Assembly: GCA_018669005.1 (NCBI GenBank)
Contig: JABJAL010000072.1
Span: forward strand, 295,877 to 359,876
DNA length: 64,000 bases
Direction: 5' to 3'
Source: Nitrospinaceae bacterium
GTDB taxonomy: Bacteria > UBA8248
Shown: in pieces, positions 38,161 to 47,157 of the stretch
Position numbering within the stretch: the first letter of the stretch is position 1
Layout: the number at the start of each line of letters is the position of its first letter
The notes under the pieces: model-generated
What the model was told of the DNA's origin: nothing
The model's input: only the letters and a program-made list of their open reading frames with translations
Databases searched by the model: none
Made by a program: the position numbers and the translations under genes

Positions 38161-38633
38161 TAACCGGGACCTCAATCATTATCAAAGATTAGAAAGACAA
38201 TACGAGAAATTTCGCGAATCCTAACACTCATTTTCGATTTTCGGTAGAAGGCAAACTTATCATTGTTCTTGTATTGAAGTTTGAAATTTTGGTCTGATAA
38301 TGGAGAAATTATTTGTGGGCGAAGTTTAAACCAACGAACATGGTCAATTAGCAACAAGGAATTAAATTTATTTAAACCTAAGCTTGAAAGTTCAGTTTGT
38401 GGTGGATGTGCTGAGGTCAAAAATGCTCCCCTGGTGGAGATATATATTAGTATATCCGGGTTTTGAGTTCAGAAAAAAGATCAATTGGTGGGGCAAAGGT
38501 AGATATTGTATGCCCTAAAGTCAAGCTGTTTTATTGGTATGTCTAGTGTAATATCAACGGGTTGGGATGTTTTGTTTCATTTTTGTGTTTGGTGTGTGAG
38601 TGGATCTACTTTGTTTACTGTAAGTAAGAGAAT
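38161..38633. other. AT-rich non-coding gap
   Basis: About 470 bp, strongly A/T-rich, with no convincing gene on either strand. It must hold the promoter of the export lipoprotein gene (minus strand). The plus-strand promoter of the Ala-rich gene lies at its right edge. Confidence 0.5.
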
Positions 38634-38661
38634 TGACTAATTCGAAGCGATGTTTATAATT
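38634..38661 (+). promoter_or_regulatory. Near-consensus sigma-70 promoter
   Basis: TTGACT (38634-38639), a 16-bp spacer and a perfect TATAAT (38656-38661). It is the best match to a vegetative promoter seen in the window and drives the Ala-rich secreted protein with a leader of about 55 bases. It implies strong, possibly constitutive, expression. Confidence 0.7.
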
Positions 38662-38723
38662 AATTCTCGTTTAAGGAACTAATGTCACTTTAGCTATATA
38701 GTTAAGTGTTAATGGAGAGTCAT

Positions 38724-39530
38724 ATGACCAGATCGAAAACGTCAGCGTTTATAAAGGGTGTATTTATTTTGTTGTGTGTTGTTTCGTTGCTCGTGGCCAA
38801 GCCTGCGGAGGCGGCCAACAATGCGGGAGATCTGGCTCTTCGACTAGCGCAACAGCTAAATCTTACGGCAGCGAATCCGGAGGAAGCCCTGGCGTTACTT
38901 AAGGCCCAGGGTATTATTCCGGCAAACGTGACTGCGGCATCGCCGATTACGGCTGCTGTCGCTCAGACGGTTTCTCAAGGACTTATCACATCCGGCCAGA
39001 GTGCAACTGCAGCGGCTCAGGTTCTTACGGCATCTGCTGCCGCAGCCGGCGTTCCGGTTAATGTGGCGGTTCAGGGTGCTGTTCAGGCAGCTGCGGCCTC
39101 AGGTGGGGATGTTGCTGCGGCTGCTCAGGCGGCGGCATCCGGTGCTGTTCAGGGTGCACAGGCGTCCGGTGCGAATGAAGCGGCGATTGCCGCGATTGTT
39201 CAGGCAGCCTCCTCAGGCGCTGTTCAGGGCGCGCAGGCGTCTGGTTCGAGCGTGGCTGCGGTTGCACAAGCGGCCTCCTCTGGCGCTGTTGCGGGCGCAC
39301 AGGCGGCTGGTGTTGATGCTGCTGTAATTGCAACGGTTCAGTCTTCTGGTGCTGCTGCGGTGGCACAAGCAGTGATTGCAGTTGTCCAGGCGACGGTTGC
39401 AGCACCTGTTGCTGCAGCGCTGGATGCGTTAGCTGTTGATGCAACGATTATTGCAGCAGTTGTAAGTGGTGTGACAGGAGAAGAATTGGCAACCGTTATT
39501 ACAAATGCGACTGCTAGTCCGTCTAGTTAA
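38724..39530 (+). CDS. Secreted alanine-rich repeat protein, function unknown
   Basis: Not recognised as any named family. About 268 aa: a clear signal peptide (basic start, hydrophobic core, PAEA cleavage region), then a long Ala/Gly/Val/Gln/Ser-rich body with no cysteine or tryptophan. Between residues about 125 and 205 a unit containing AASSGAVQGAQASG recurs roughly every 20-25 residues. ATG 38724 has GGAGAG six bases upstream, and earlier GTG/ATG codons at 38706 and 38712 are less well placed. The composition suggests a helical, surface-exposed or fibre-forming protein. It precedes an outer-membrane barrel gene. Confidence 0.75.
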   Translation: MTRSKTSAFIKGVFILLCVVSLLVAKPAEAANNAGDLALRLAQQLNLTAANPEEALALLKAQGIIPANVTAASPITAAVAQTVSQGLITSGQSATAAAQVLTASAAAAGVPVNVAVQGAVQAAAASGGDVAAAAQAAASGAVQGAQASGANEAAIAAIVQAASSGAVQGAQASGSSVAAVAQAASSGAVAGAQAAGVDAAVIATVQSSGAAAVAQAVIAVVQATVAAPVAAALDALAVDATIIAAVVSGVTGEELATVITNATASPSS

Positions 39531-39650
39531 TAGGCCTTTTACCCCGTTAGATGGGGTGGGATTATACATAAATTAAGATTTTGCAAAGTGAAGATTTGAA
39601 GTTAATTTTGAATTAACGATTCCTGCGAAATACGGAGGGGGACTACCTAG

Positions 39651-40895
39651 ATGAGAAGTCTTAAATTATTTGCCGCTATTTTTGTGTCAACGGTATTGGC
39701 CATGCCAGTAGGAAATACGTTGGCCCAAGAAGCTGGTGAGGCACCTCGATTCAGAATTGGTGCGATGGATATCCATCCGGGAGTAGAAGTATCAGTAAAA
39801 ACGGATGACAACGTTTTCAAGACTAAAACAAATAAAAAGAACGATTCAGTTATGACGTATGCCCCCTCGATTGATGTAGAGCTTCCGTTTGCAGGTGAAA
39901 GTTCATTCAAGGCAGGGTTTGAATATACAATAGAGGACTTCAATAAGTTCGGTGGTGAAGACAACGAAGAGAAAAAAGGAACGATGGGCCTTGATCTGGA
40001 ACGTATTAACTGAAATATCTATTCCAGAACCTCTGCGAGCTGGACTGATGGTTCTGATGCCTCATCGAGCGAGACAGAAAGTACGACCGGTCCACGTACC
40101 GCGTCGACAAGTGGTGTAATTGATACGGAACTAGGATTTGGTGGCTACGATGGTAGCAAACTCAAGGTTGAGGGTAGTACAGGCATAACCCGTAAACGTT
40201 ATGACGGAGCGGATCAAGATAGGTTGGAGCACAACTTGACCCGATTTGGTGCACTAACGGAATTCTTCTTTTCTCCGAAAACAAATATTCGGGTTGAGTA
40301 TGAATTTGAGAGTGTTAAATACATCAACCGTACAAGTAGTGACCAGCGCGATGATGCTAAAGACCACACGGTTCGCGCTGGTCTATCCTTCACACCCTCT
40401 GCCTTGATTACCGGACATGCCACAGTTGGTGCGGAGTTACGCCAATACAATGAAAACATTAGTTCAACGGACAACGGTGATCGTGATTCGACTAACCTGA
40501 GTGTGGATGTTGATTTAACATGGTCGGCAAGGCCTTCGAAAACAAAAATTAACATTACAGGTGCATCTTCAATTGAGAATGCATCGAGCCCTGGTCAGTT
40601 CGGTTTTCGTAAATCGTCTATAGGTGGCACATTGACGCAAGGTCTGCCGTTTATTTCACAGAACCTTGACTTAATTCTTGATGCCTCGTTGGAGCGAAAC
40701 ATTTTCATACGGGCAAGCCGTAAAGATAGCCTCTTAAATTTCGGTACGGAATTGAAGTATCAGTCTCCGTCCAAACGTTTTCCATGGTATGCGTCAATTG
40801 AATTCGGTTATGAGCGGAAAACAACTAACGAGAATAAATCAAGTATTGAATACGATAACAACACCTTTGAATTTTTGGTGGGAGTGAATTACTAA
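39651..40895 (+). pseudogene. Outer-membrane beta-barrel protein gene with an in-frame TGA
   Basis: ATG 39651 has a GGAGGGGG ribosome site and a signal peptide (cleavage near NTLAQE). The mature part begins with FRIGAMDIHPGVEVSVKTDDNVF, like outer-membrane barrels found beside polysaccharide export genes. A TGA at 40011-40013 (codon 121) interrupts it. The same frame then stays open for 293 codons to TAA at 40893-40895, with alternating barrel strands such as TNIRVEYEFESVKYINRT and the aromatic-ended terminus FEFLVGVNY. The whole frame is 415 codons. Likely a Trp or Arg codon changed to TGA, a sequencing error, or, less likely, recoding to selenocysteine. Confidence 0.75.
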
Positions 40896-40919
40896 AACTC
40901 GCTAGAAAAAAATAAAAAA

Positions 40920-40952
40920 ACGGGCTGGTTTTCGAACCTGCCCGTTTTTTTT
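40920..40952 (+). terminator. Rho-independent terminator after the barrel gene
   Basis: ACGGGC (40920-40925) pairs with GCCCGT (40940-40945), with inner GGTT/AACC pairs and a TTCG-type loop, then eight T. It lies 25 bp behind the stop codon of the beta-barrel gene. Confidence 0.88.
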
Positions 40953-41274
40953 GTGCAAAAATAAAAAAGAGGTTTTAAGGTGGTGGGTATAATTTGTTAA
41001 ATTAAAAAAAGTTCTAGCATGCATAAAAGAATAGAAAAGCAGGAAATTGATGGGGAAAATAAAGATTTTTTGTATTATAAAATATAGAAAATAGAGGGAA
41101 AGAGTTCCCCATTTTGGGGCCTTTGTGGCAGGATAAAGATAAGAAAACCCGATAACAACAAAAGATTTAGAGTGATTTCATGCAATTACTTGAGAAGAAG
41201 GAAAGTGTTGGGTTTGTAAAATGGAAAGATAGATATAAAAATCTACATGATTATTATACTAAGAGGACAAGGAT
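40953..41274. other. AT-rich non-coding gap
   Basis: About 320 bp of A/T-rich DNA between the terminator and the first acyl-CoA dehydrogenase. No gene was supported. It should contain the promoter for that gene, but no clear paired boxes were identified. Confidence 0.4.
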
Positions 41275-42456
41275 ATGGTCGATTTTAAACTTTCCGAGGA
41301 ACAGATTGCTCTACGGCAACTTGCACGTGACTTCGTTAACAACGAGGCAAAGCCCGTGGTTGCTGAGTTAGATAGACAGCCAAATCCCGAGGATTGTGTG
41401 AGCGACGTTCTTATGAAGCGATGCTCGGAGTTGGGTTTTCGCACATTGGCATTGCCTGAAAAGTACGGCGGCGGCGGTATAGAGGACACTGTAACAGTGG
41501 GTATCGTTTGTGAGGAGTTGGGTGTAGCTGATTTATCACTGGCTAGTATACCCGTTAATGGTCGGAAGTTGCTTCACATGCTTAACCCAGATGTAGCGAG
41601 CGATGAGGTACGAGAAAAGTGGATGAGAGAATATTGTGATGACCCTGGTTTTATGGTGTCCATCGCCATGACTGAGCCCGATGCAGGTGGTGATAATATT
41701 CTTCCATATGACGCACCTGGCGCTGGGGTTCGTACCACAGCTGTTGCAGATGGAGATGATTATATTATTAACGGGCGCAAGCAGTTTATTGCGCACGCCG
41801 GCATTGCTCGGCTTTATACTGTTTTTGCCCGAACCGATCCGAACAAGGGTATGTCTGACGGTTGTTCCTGCTTCTTAATTCCTAAGGGCCACCCCGGAAT
41901 GAGTTTTGGTCGGGTGCACGATAAGATGGGTTTCCGGCTACTCCGAAATCAGGAAATTCTCTTCGATAATTGCCGGGTACCAAAGGAGTGGATGCTTGGC
42001 CCACTGAACATGGGTCTGGCTTCGATGCGGGCAGGTTTGAGAAGCGATGGTATTTTAAACGCAGCGCGGTGTCTCGGAGTGGCGCGGCGAGCTTTTGAGG
42101 AAAGTGTTGAATGGTGTAAGAGCCGGATTCAGGGTGGAAAGCCCATTATCGAGCACCAGGCCATCGCGTGTGAGCTTGCCGATATGCACGTGAAGTTGCA
42201 GGCCATGCGAGCGCTCGTATGGAACGTATCCTGGTCGATAGACAACGAGCCGCCCGATCCCAAGGCGGTGCCCGGTGTAATGACCTACTGCACCGAGGGC
42301 GCCTTTGAAATTGCTCACAAAGCTGCTGAGCTTGCTGGTGGTCTGGGGGTGATGAAAGATGCGCCATTCGAGAAGCTATTGAGGGACGCGTTTTGCATCA
42401 AACATCTAGACGGCGGCAATTGGCTTAAACGGTTCAAGGTTGCAGCAGCGTTATAA
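41275..42456 (+). CDS. Acyl-CoA dehydrogenase family protein
   Basis: FAD-dependent acyl-CoA dehydrogenase fold, 393 aa. FKLSEEQIALRQLARDFV starts the alpha domain. SIAMTEPDAGGD is the substrate/FAD loop, and DNCRVPKEWMLG starts the C-terminal helices. The position of the usual catalytic glutamate (EGT in relatives) reads HLDGGNW, with aspartate D379. So the proton-abstracting residue is shortened or the reaction differs. It forms a cluster with a second dehydrogenase, an M24 protein and a hydroxyacyl dehydrogenase, suggesting degradation of an unusual acyl or amide compound. Confidence 0.85.
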   Translation: MVDFKLSEEQIALRQLARDFVNNEAKPVVAELDRQPNPEDCVSDVLMKRCSELGFRTLALPEKYGGGGIEDTVTVGIVCEELGVADLSLASIPVNGRKLLHMLNPDVASDEVREKWMREYCDDPGFMVSIAMTEPDAGGDNILPYDAPGAGVRTTAVADGDDYIINGRKQFIAHAGIARLYTVFARTDPNKGMSDGCSCFLIPKGHPGMSFGRVHDKMGFRLLRNQEILFDNCRVPKEWMLGPLNMGLASMRAGLRSDGILNAARCLGVARRAFEESVEWCKSRIQGGKPIIEHQAIACELADMHVKLQAMRALVWNVSWSIDNEPPDPKAVPGVMTYCTEGAFEIAHKAAELAGGLGVMKDAPFEKLLRDAFCIKHLDGGNWLKRFKVAAAL

Positions 42457-42572
42457 AATTCCTTGCTGCCAAGAAAGCTGATGGTAAAAATCTAATTGAA
42501 GGTGACAAATAAGTTAAGCATGACTGTCTTCAAGTAAATTATAAAAAGAGTACACGAAACGGGGAGTCGCGC

Positions 42573-43772
42573 ATGAAATGTCAGAATAATTTTTGGCCAT
42601 GGTTTTCAGAAGATGAATACAAGCGCCGTTATGCGCGAATTCGCGAGGGGATGGCCGAAAAAAATCTAGAGGCGCTAATTGTCTACGGCATTGGCGGTTA
42701 TTTAGGGAACGAGCCTGCCCAGCCCAATATTGTCTACATCTCTAGTTTTGCCGCCATGGTCCAGACCTACATCGTCTTTCCCCTGGAAGGCGAGCCCACT
42801 CTTTTTGTCACCTGGGGCAACCACCTGGCCAACGCCAAGCGTATGACCCCGCTTAAGGATGTCCGCGCCGGAGGTATGGCCCAGACCCCCCTTCGTGTGG
42901 CTGATCGTCTGGGCGAGCTCGGCGTTGACGGGAAAAAAGTAGGCATCGTCGGTGCCATGCATTGGGCCAACATTAATCTGCCCTACGACCACCATATGGC
43001 CATCACCGAGGAGCACCCCAAAACAGAGTTTGAATATGTTACCGAGTGGTACGAGGATTTGCGTCTCATCAAGAGTGAAGAAGAGATGGAATACGTTCGT
43101 CGCGGGGTGGCGATGACAGACGCCTGTTATGAGGTCCTGGTCCGAGCCACAAGGCCCGGCGCCAGGCCCTGCGATCTCCATAACCTCGTAATGCAGACAG
43201 CCCAGGGCATGGACGGAAAAATCCCTTTCGGCCATGTTGGGCGCACCCCAATGTCGAACCCCGATATGTCCTATGCCCATGAGTTTGCGCTGACGACTCC
43301 CATCGAAATGGGTGATGTCATCATGACTGAGATCGCAGTGGGGTGGGGTGGCTACTTCGGCAAGCTATGGGGCACCTACTTCATGGGCGACCCAACGCCA
43401 GAGTACGAAACAATGTTCAAGCTTGGCCAGCAGAGCTACCGGGAGCTTCATGCGGCCATAAAACCGGGTCTCACCGGTGGCGACATTGCCCATGTTTGCA
43501 CCGATACCATCCAGGCTGGGGGCTACAAGGCTAAATCAAGCATCTTCGGCTGGTCAAACTACAACTCAAAGCCCGATATCCGCACGGCGGCAGGCGTAGT
43601 GTCCGGCGCAGATTTCGTATTCGAGAAAAACCAATGCATGAATATCATCGGATGGCCTACGACCGAGGATGAAAAAGGCGGTATCTGGATTGGCGATACG
43701 TCGGTCGTCACCGATACCGGTATCGAGAACCTTCAACAGTATCCACTGGATGAAATTTTTGTCGTAAGCTGA
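42573..43772 (+). CDS. M24-fold (creatinase/prolidase-like) protein lacking metal ligands
   Basis: A 399-aa protein with the creatinase N-domain (residues 15-150) and the pita-bread C-domain. GHVGRTPMSNPDMSYAHEF and GLTGGDIAHVCTDTI are recognisable. The dinuclear-metal aspartates of prolidases and methionine aminopeptidases are replaced: the stretch MTEIAVGWGGYFGKLWGTY has E253 and K264 at these sites. Creatinase (C-N bond hydrolysis without metal) shares this fold and lack of metal, so an amidinohydrolase-like role is more likely than peptidase. Substrate unknown. Confidence 0.78.
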   Translation: MKCQNNFWPWFSEDEYKRRYARIREGMAEKNLEALIVYGIGGYLGNEPAQPNIVYISSFAAMVQTYIVFPLEGEPTLFVTWGNHLANAKRMTPLKDVRAGGMAQTPLRVADRLGELGVDGKKVGIVGAMHWANINLPYDHHMAITEEHPKTEFEYVTEWYEDLRLIKSEEEMEYVRRGVAMTDACYEVLVRATRPGARPCDLHNLVMQTAQGMDGKIPFGHVGRTPMSNPDMSYAHEFALTTPIEMGDVIMTEIAVGWGGYFGKLWGTYFMGDPTPEYETMFKLGQQSYRELHAAIKPGLTGGDIAHVCTDTIQAGGYKAKSSIFGWSNYNSKPDIRTAAGVVSGADFVFEKNQCMNIIGWPTTEDEKGGIWIGDTSVVTDTGIENLQQYPLDEIFVVS

Positions 43773-43833
43773 TTCCAGCGAGCGTTTTTTTATTCGTAGT
43801 TTTCCCTTTGATGTGCGACGGGAGGGCCCAATC

Positions 43834-45051
43834 ATGGTCGATTTTAATTTCACCGAAGAGCAATTATCCCTTCAAAAGCTGGCTCACGATTTTGCGATTA
43901 ACGACATCAAGCCCGTTACCGACGAGATGGATAAGATTGCAGACCCCAATGAGGTACATGAAAATTTCCCCTGGCATCTCATAGAAAAAGGCTCGGCGCT
44001 CGGACTTCGAACAGCGGCGCTTCCCGAGGTCCACGGCGGCGCGGGCATCGGAATCCTGACGCATCTATTAATGCTTGAGGAGCTATGCCAGGCCGATTCA
44101 GGTTTTGCCACCCATTTTCACCAGGCATGGAAGATGGCCAAGCTCCCTGTAGAGCGGTGCTCGCCTGAGCAGCGAGATCACTTCCTGCCCAAATTTACGG
44201 ACGACCCCAGGGCGCTCCTCGCGGTGGGCATTACCGAGCCCGATGCGGGCTGCGATAACTTAATGCCCTACGATGAGCCGGACGGCGGTATGCGCACATC
44301 AGCTGTGCGCGATGGAGATGAATGGGTACTCAACGGAACCAAACATTTTGTCGCCTGCGCCTCGGTGTCGAAGCTGTATTTCGTTTCAACGCGTACCGAC
44401 AAAACTGTGGGCGTCACCCAGGGGGTGACAGTGTTCCTTGTTGAGAAGGACACGCCCGGTTTCACCATCGGTAGAATCCACGACAAGATGGGCAACCGTC
44501 TGATGATGAACGCCGAGATGATTTTTGATAACTGCCGGGTGCCCGATTTCAACCGGGTGAGCGAGGTGGGAAAGGGGCTCTCGTTTCTGGGCTCGTTCGG
44601 AGCGCGGCACATACCGACCACGGGCGCGTTCGGGCTGGCGCTGGCGCGCGCGGCCTTCGAGTATGCCCTGGAATACGCCAAGACAAGGGTTCAAGGCGGG
44701 AGGCCCATTATTGAGCATCCCACGGTCGCCCTCAGGCTTGGCGAGATGGCAACGCTTATCGAGGCGGCGCGGGCCGTGTCCATTCAGGCAGCCTGGCTGG
44801 CCGACCAGCCCGAATACGACTCCTTGAGGGGGCTACTCTCGTCCATTTTCGCCTCGGACGTTGGGCCCAAAGTCTGCGATTTGGCCATGCAACTTATGGG
44901 TGGATACGGCTACATGAAAGAGTACCCAATTGAAAAGCTCATGCGAGACACCTTGATGTGCTACCACATCGACGGCACCTCGGACGTTCATAAAATAAAA
45001 ATCGGCGAAATGCTCAGCGGAGTAAAGACCGCTGGCTACATAACCGAGTGA
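43834..45051 (+). CDS. Acyl-CoA dehydrogenase family protein (second)
   Basis: A 405-aa FAD enzyme paralogous to the one at 41275. It has FTEEQLSLQKLAHDFAIND, GITEPDAGCDN, DNCRVPDFNRVSEVG and GGYGYMKEYPIEKLMRD. The catalytic loop reads HIDGTSDVHK, so aspartate D380 again replaces the usual glutamate. GTG 43813 is seven codons upstream, but ATG 43834 has GGGAGG at the correct distance. It sits between the M24 gene and the hydroxyacyl dehydrogenase gene in a tight run. Confidence 0.87.
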   Translation: MVDFNFTEEQLSLQKLAHDFAINDIKPVTDEMDKIADPNEVHENFPWHLIEKGSALGLRTAALPEVHGGAGIGILTHLLMLEELCQADSGFATHFHQAWKMAKLPVERCSPEQRDHFLPKFTDDPRALLAVGITEPDAGCDNLMPYDEPDGGMRTSAVRDGDEWVLNGTKHFVACASVSKLYFVSTRTDKTVGVTQGVTVFLVEKDTPGFTIGRIHDKMGNRLMMNAEMIFDNCRVPDFNRVSEVGKGLSFLGSFGARHIPTTGAFGLALARAAFEYALEYAKTRVQGGRPIIEHPTVALRLGEMATLIEAARAVSIQAAWLADQPEYDSLRGLLSSIFASDVGPKVCDLAMQLMGGYGYMKEYPIEKLMRDTLMCYHIDGTSDVHKIKIGEMLSGVKTAGYITE

Positions 45052-45058
45052 GGGAGCA

Positions 45059-46033
45059 ATGAACGCGAACAATATTGATCACATAAAAAAAATCGCCATC
45101 GTGGGCGGTGGGTTGATGGGGCACGGGGTGGCCCAGTTCTTCGCGCAGGGAGGCTACCCGGTCGCGATGTACAGCCGCACCAAGGAGAGCTCAGAGCGCG
45201 CAATGAAGGGCGTGGAGCAGGGGCTCGCCCTGTTTGTTGAAGAAGGCATCTCCACCCAGGCCGCGGCCGACGCCGCGCTGGCGCGGATTCGCCCGGTAAC
45301 GGATCTGGCCGAGGCGGTAGGGGATGCTGATTACATTACCGAGGCGGTGGTGGACGATCTGGCTCTCAAGCAGAAAATTTTTAAGCAGATGGACGCCCTG
45401 GCGCCTGCGCATGCAATTTTGACCAGTGAGACCTCGGGGCTACGGATGACGGACATCTCCCGAGACACCACCCGCCCCGAGCGGTGCATTACAACCCACA
45501 ACTACACCCCGCCGCCGCTGATACCGGTGGTCGAGGTGGTGCCCGGCGAGCGCACAGCGCCCGAGGTTGTCGAGACGACCTGCGCCCTTTTGCGGAAGGT
45601 GGGCAAGGAGCCGGTTGTTTGCAGTGAAATTCCGGGGCACATCGGGGTGCGCCTAACGACGGCGCTTCGCCGCGAGGTGAACTACATCATCGAGCAGGGT
45701 TGGGCGACACCCGAGGCGGTGGACACCGTGGTGCGCTCGGTGGCGCGGCTTCTCCCGGTGATGGGGGTGTGCATGCTCACAGACTTTACCGGGCTCGACA
45801 TGTCAGATCACAGCCAGAAAAATGTGCTCCCCCACCTCGACAGCGATGCAGGGGGCTCTGAGCTTGTTCGCCAAATGGTGGCAGAGGGCAAGCTGGGCGT
45901 TAAAAGCGGGGAGGGTTTTCATAAATGGACCCCCGAGAGCGAACGCGCAATTTACGAGGCGCGGGGCCGCGAGCTTCTGCGCTGGATGAAGCAGCCCCCG
46001 CTTCCCGCGCCGTGGAAAGATGATAGTGAATAG
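45059..46033 (+). CDS. 3-hydroxyacyl-CoA dehydrogenase family protein
   Basis: A 324-aa two-domain NAD enzyme. IAIVGGGLMGHGVAQFFAQGGY is the Rossmann loop. The catalytic His is in CITTHNYTPPPLIPVVEVV, and IPGHIGVRL corresponds to the family's PGFIxNRL hinge. The TPPPL stretch differs from the FNPxP of fatty-acid enzymes, pointing to another substrate, as in lambda-crystallin or carnitine dehydrogenases. It starts 7 bp after the previous stop behind AGGGAG. Confidence 0.85.
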   Translation: MNANNIDHIKKIAIVGGGLMGHGVAQFFAQGGYPVAMYSRTKESSERAMKGVEQGLALFVEEGISTQAAADAALARIRPVTDLAEAVGDADYITEAVVDDLALKQKIFKQMDALAPAHAILTSETSGLRMTDISRDTTRPERCITTHNYTPPPLIPVVEVVPGERTAPEVVETTCALLRKVGKEPVVCSEIPGHIGVRLTTALRREVNYIIEQGWATPEAVDTVVRSVARLLPVMGVCMLTDFTGLDMSDHSQKNVLPHLDSDAGGSELVRQMVAEGKLGVKSGEGFHKWTPESERAIYEARGRELLRWMKQPPLPAPWKDDSE

Positions 46034-46042
46034 GCGGCCCGC

Positions 46043-47041
46043 ATGACTAAAGTTACCCGAAAAATTATTTGTGAAGACCACATGATCGACGCCCTGGACG
46101 GGAGCCTCAAGCTCCACCTGCGCGAGAAGCGCTTAAAGGGTCTCGGCAAACGCTCGGAGGGCGCGCTTTTGTGCGTGCACGGGCAGAGTATTCCTTCTAC
46201 GGTTGCGTTTGATTTTCCGGTGCCGGGCTATTCGTGGATGGACTACGCCGCGCGGCGGGGCTTTGATGTTTTTGCGCTATCGTTAAGGGGGTTCGGCCCC
46301 TCTACGCGGCCGCCCGAGATGTTGGCAAATCCGAAAGGCGCGCCGCCAGCCGTAAGGGCGAAGGAGGCATTTAGGGATGTTGTGGCCGCCGTGCGCTTTA
46401 TTCGCGAGCAGTCCGAGACGGAAAAAGTAAACCTGCTGGGGTGGGCTCAAGGGACGATGCTCTCCTGCGCTTTTGCGGCGGCGTATCCAAAAGAGGCTGG
46501 GCGGCTGGCTCTCATCTCCCCGCTTTATCTTTGTGATGAGCCGGGGTCGTTTTCGCTTTTTGAGGACCCGAAAAAGCCGGGCGAGCTTAACCCCGTGTTT
46601 TTCGGTGGCGCCTGGCGCTGGGTGACGCAAAAAGGCCAGCTTCATAACTGGAACCGCCTGATACCCAAGGGGCAGCACGGCCGCTGGCGCGAGGCGCGGG
46701 CGGTGCGCGCCTATTGGAGCGAGCAGCTTCGCCACGACCCCGGGGGCGCGCGGCGGCGGGTGCCTGCGGTGAAGGTGCCAAACGGTCTGATGGCCGATCA
46801 TTATGACCGAACGCAGGGGCTGGCGTTTTTCGATGCGGCGAAGGTGAAAAGCCCGGCATTGTTAGTCCGCATGGAATGCGATCTTGTCTCAAAGGATCCC
46901 GAGGCGCAGGGGCTTTTTCGGGCGATGACAAAGAGCCCCGGCAAGCGCTATGTCATTCTCGGCGGGGCGACGCATTTTGCGCAATTTGAAAAGCGGCGCG
47001 AGGATCTGTTCAGCGAGGTGCAGGGTTTTTTAGAGAGCTAG
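46043..47041 (+). CDS. Alpha/beta hydrolase-fold protein with nucleophile replaced
   Basis: A 332-aa protein with the alpha/beta hydrolase layout. LLCVHGQSIPS is the oxyanion strand, ALSLRGFGPSTRP the following loop, and ATHFAQFEK the His-containing C-terminus. At the nucleophile elbow GxSxG the sequence is LLGWAQGTMLS. The codon at 46445-46447 is GCT (alanine A135), so the catalytic serine is missing. It may be inactive as an esterase, use another chemistry, or bind a ligand. It starts 10 bp after the dehydrogenase. Confidence 0.8.
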   Translation: MTKVTRKIICEDHMIDALDGSLKLHLREKRLKGLGKRSEGALLCVHGQSIPSTVAFDFPVPGYSWMDYAARRGFDVFALSLRGFGPSTRPPEMLANPKGAPPAVRAKEAFRDVVAAVRFIREQSETEKVNLLGWAQGTMLSCAFAAAYPKEAGRLALISPLYLCDEPGSFSLFEDPKKPGELNPVFFGGAWRWVTQKGQLHNWNRLIPKGQHGRWREARAVRAYWSEQLRHDPGGARRRVPAVKVPNGLMADHYDRTQGLAFFDAAKVKSPALLVRMECDLVSKDPEAQGLFRAMTKSPGKRYVILGGATHFAQFEKRREDLFSEVQGFLES

Positions 47042-47157
47042 CGGGCTGGAAAGACAAAACTACAGGAAATGCGGGGAGGTTCGTGGTTCTCAAAATAATA
47101 TTGGGGAGTCATGATCGAGATATTCTCCCTTTCTGGCGGCGATGAAGGAGGTTTAGG

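Noticed and set aside
39058-39444. Gln/Pro/His-rich minus-strand frame opposite the Ala-rich protein
   Set aside because: It is the reverse complement of GCN/GTT repeats. There is no ribosome site, and the plus strand has a promoter and a signal peptide.
41180-41371. A 63-codon frame that overlaps the start of the first acyl-CoA dehydrogenase
   Set aside because: It runs into the dehydrogenase in another frame and lies in A/T-rich DNA where short open frames arise by chance.
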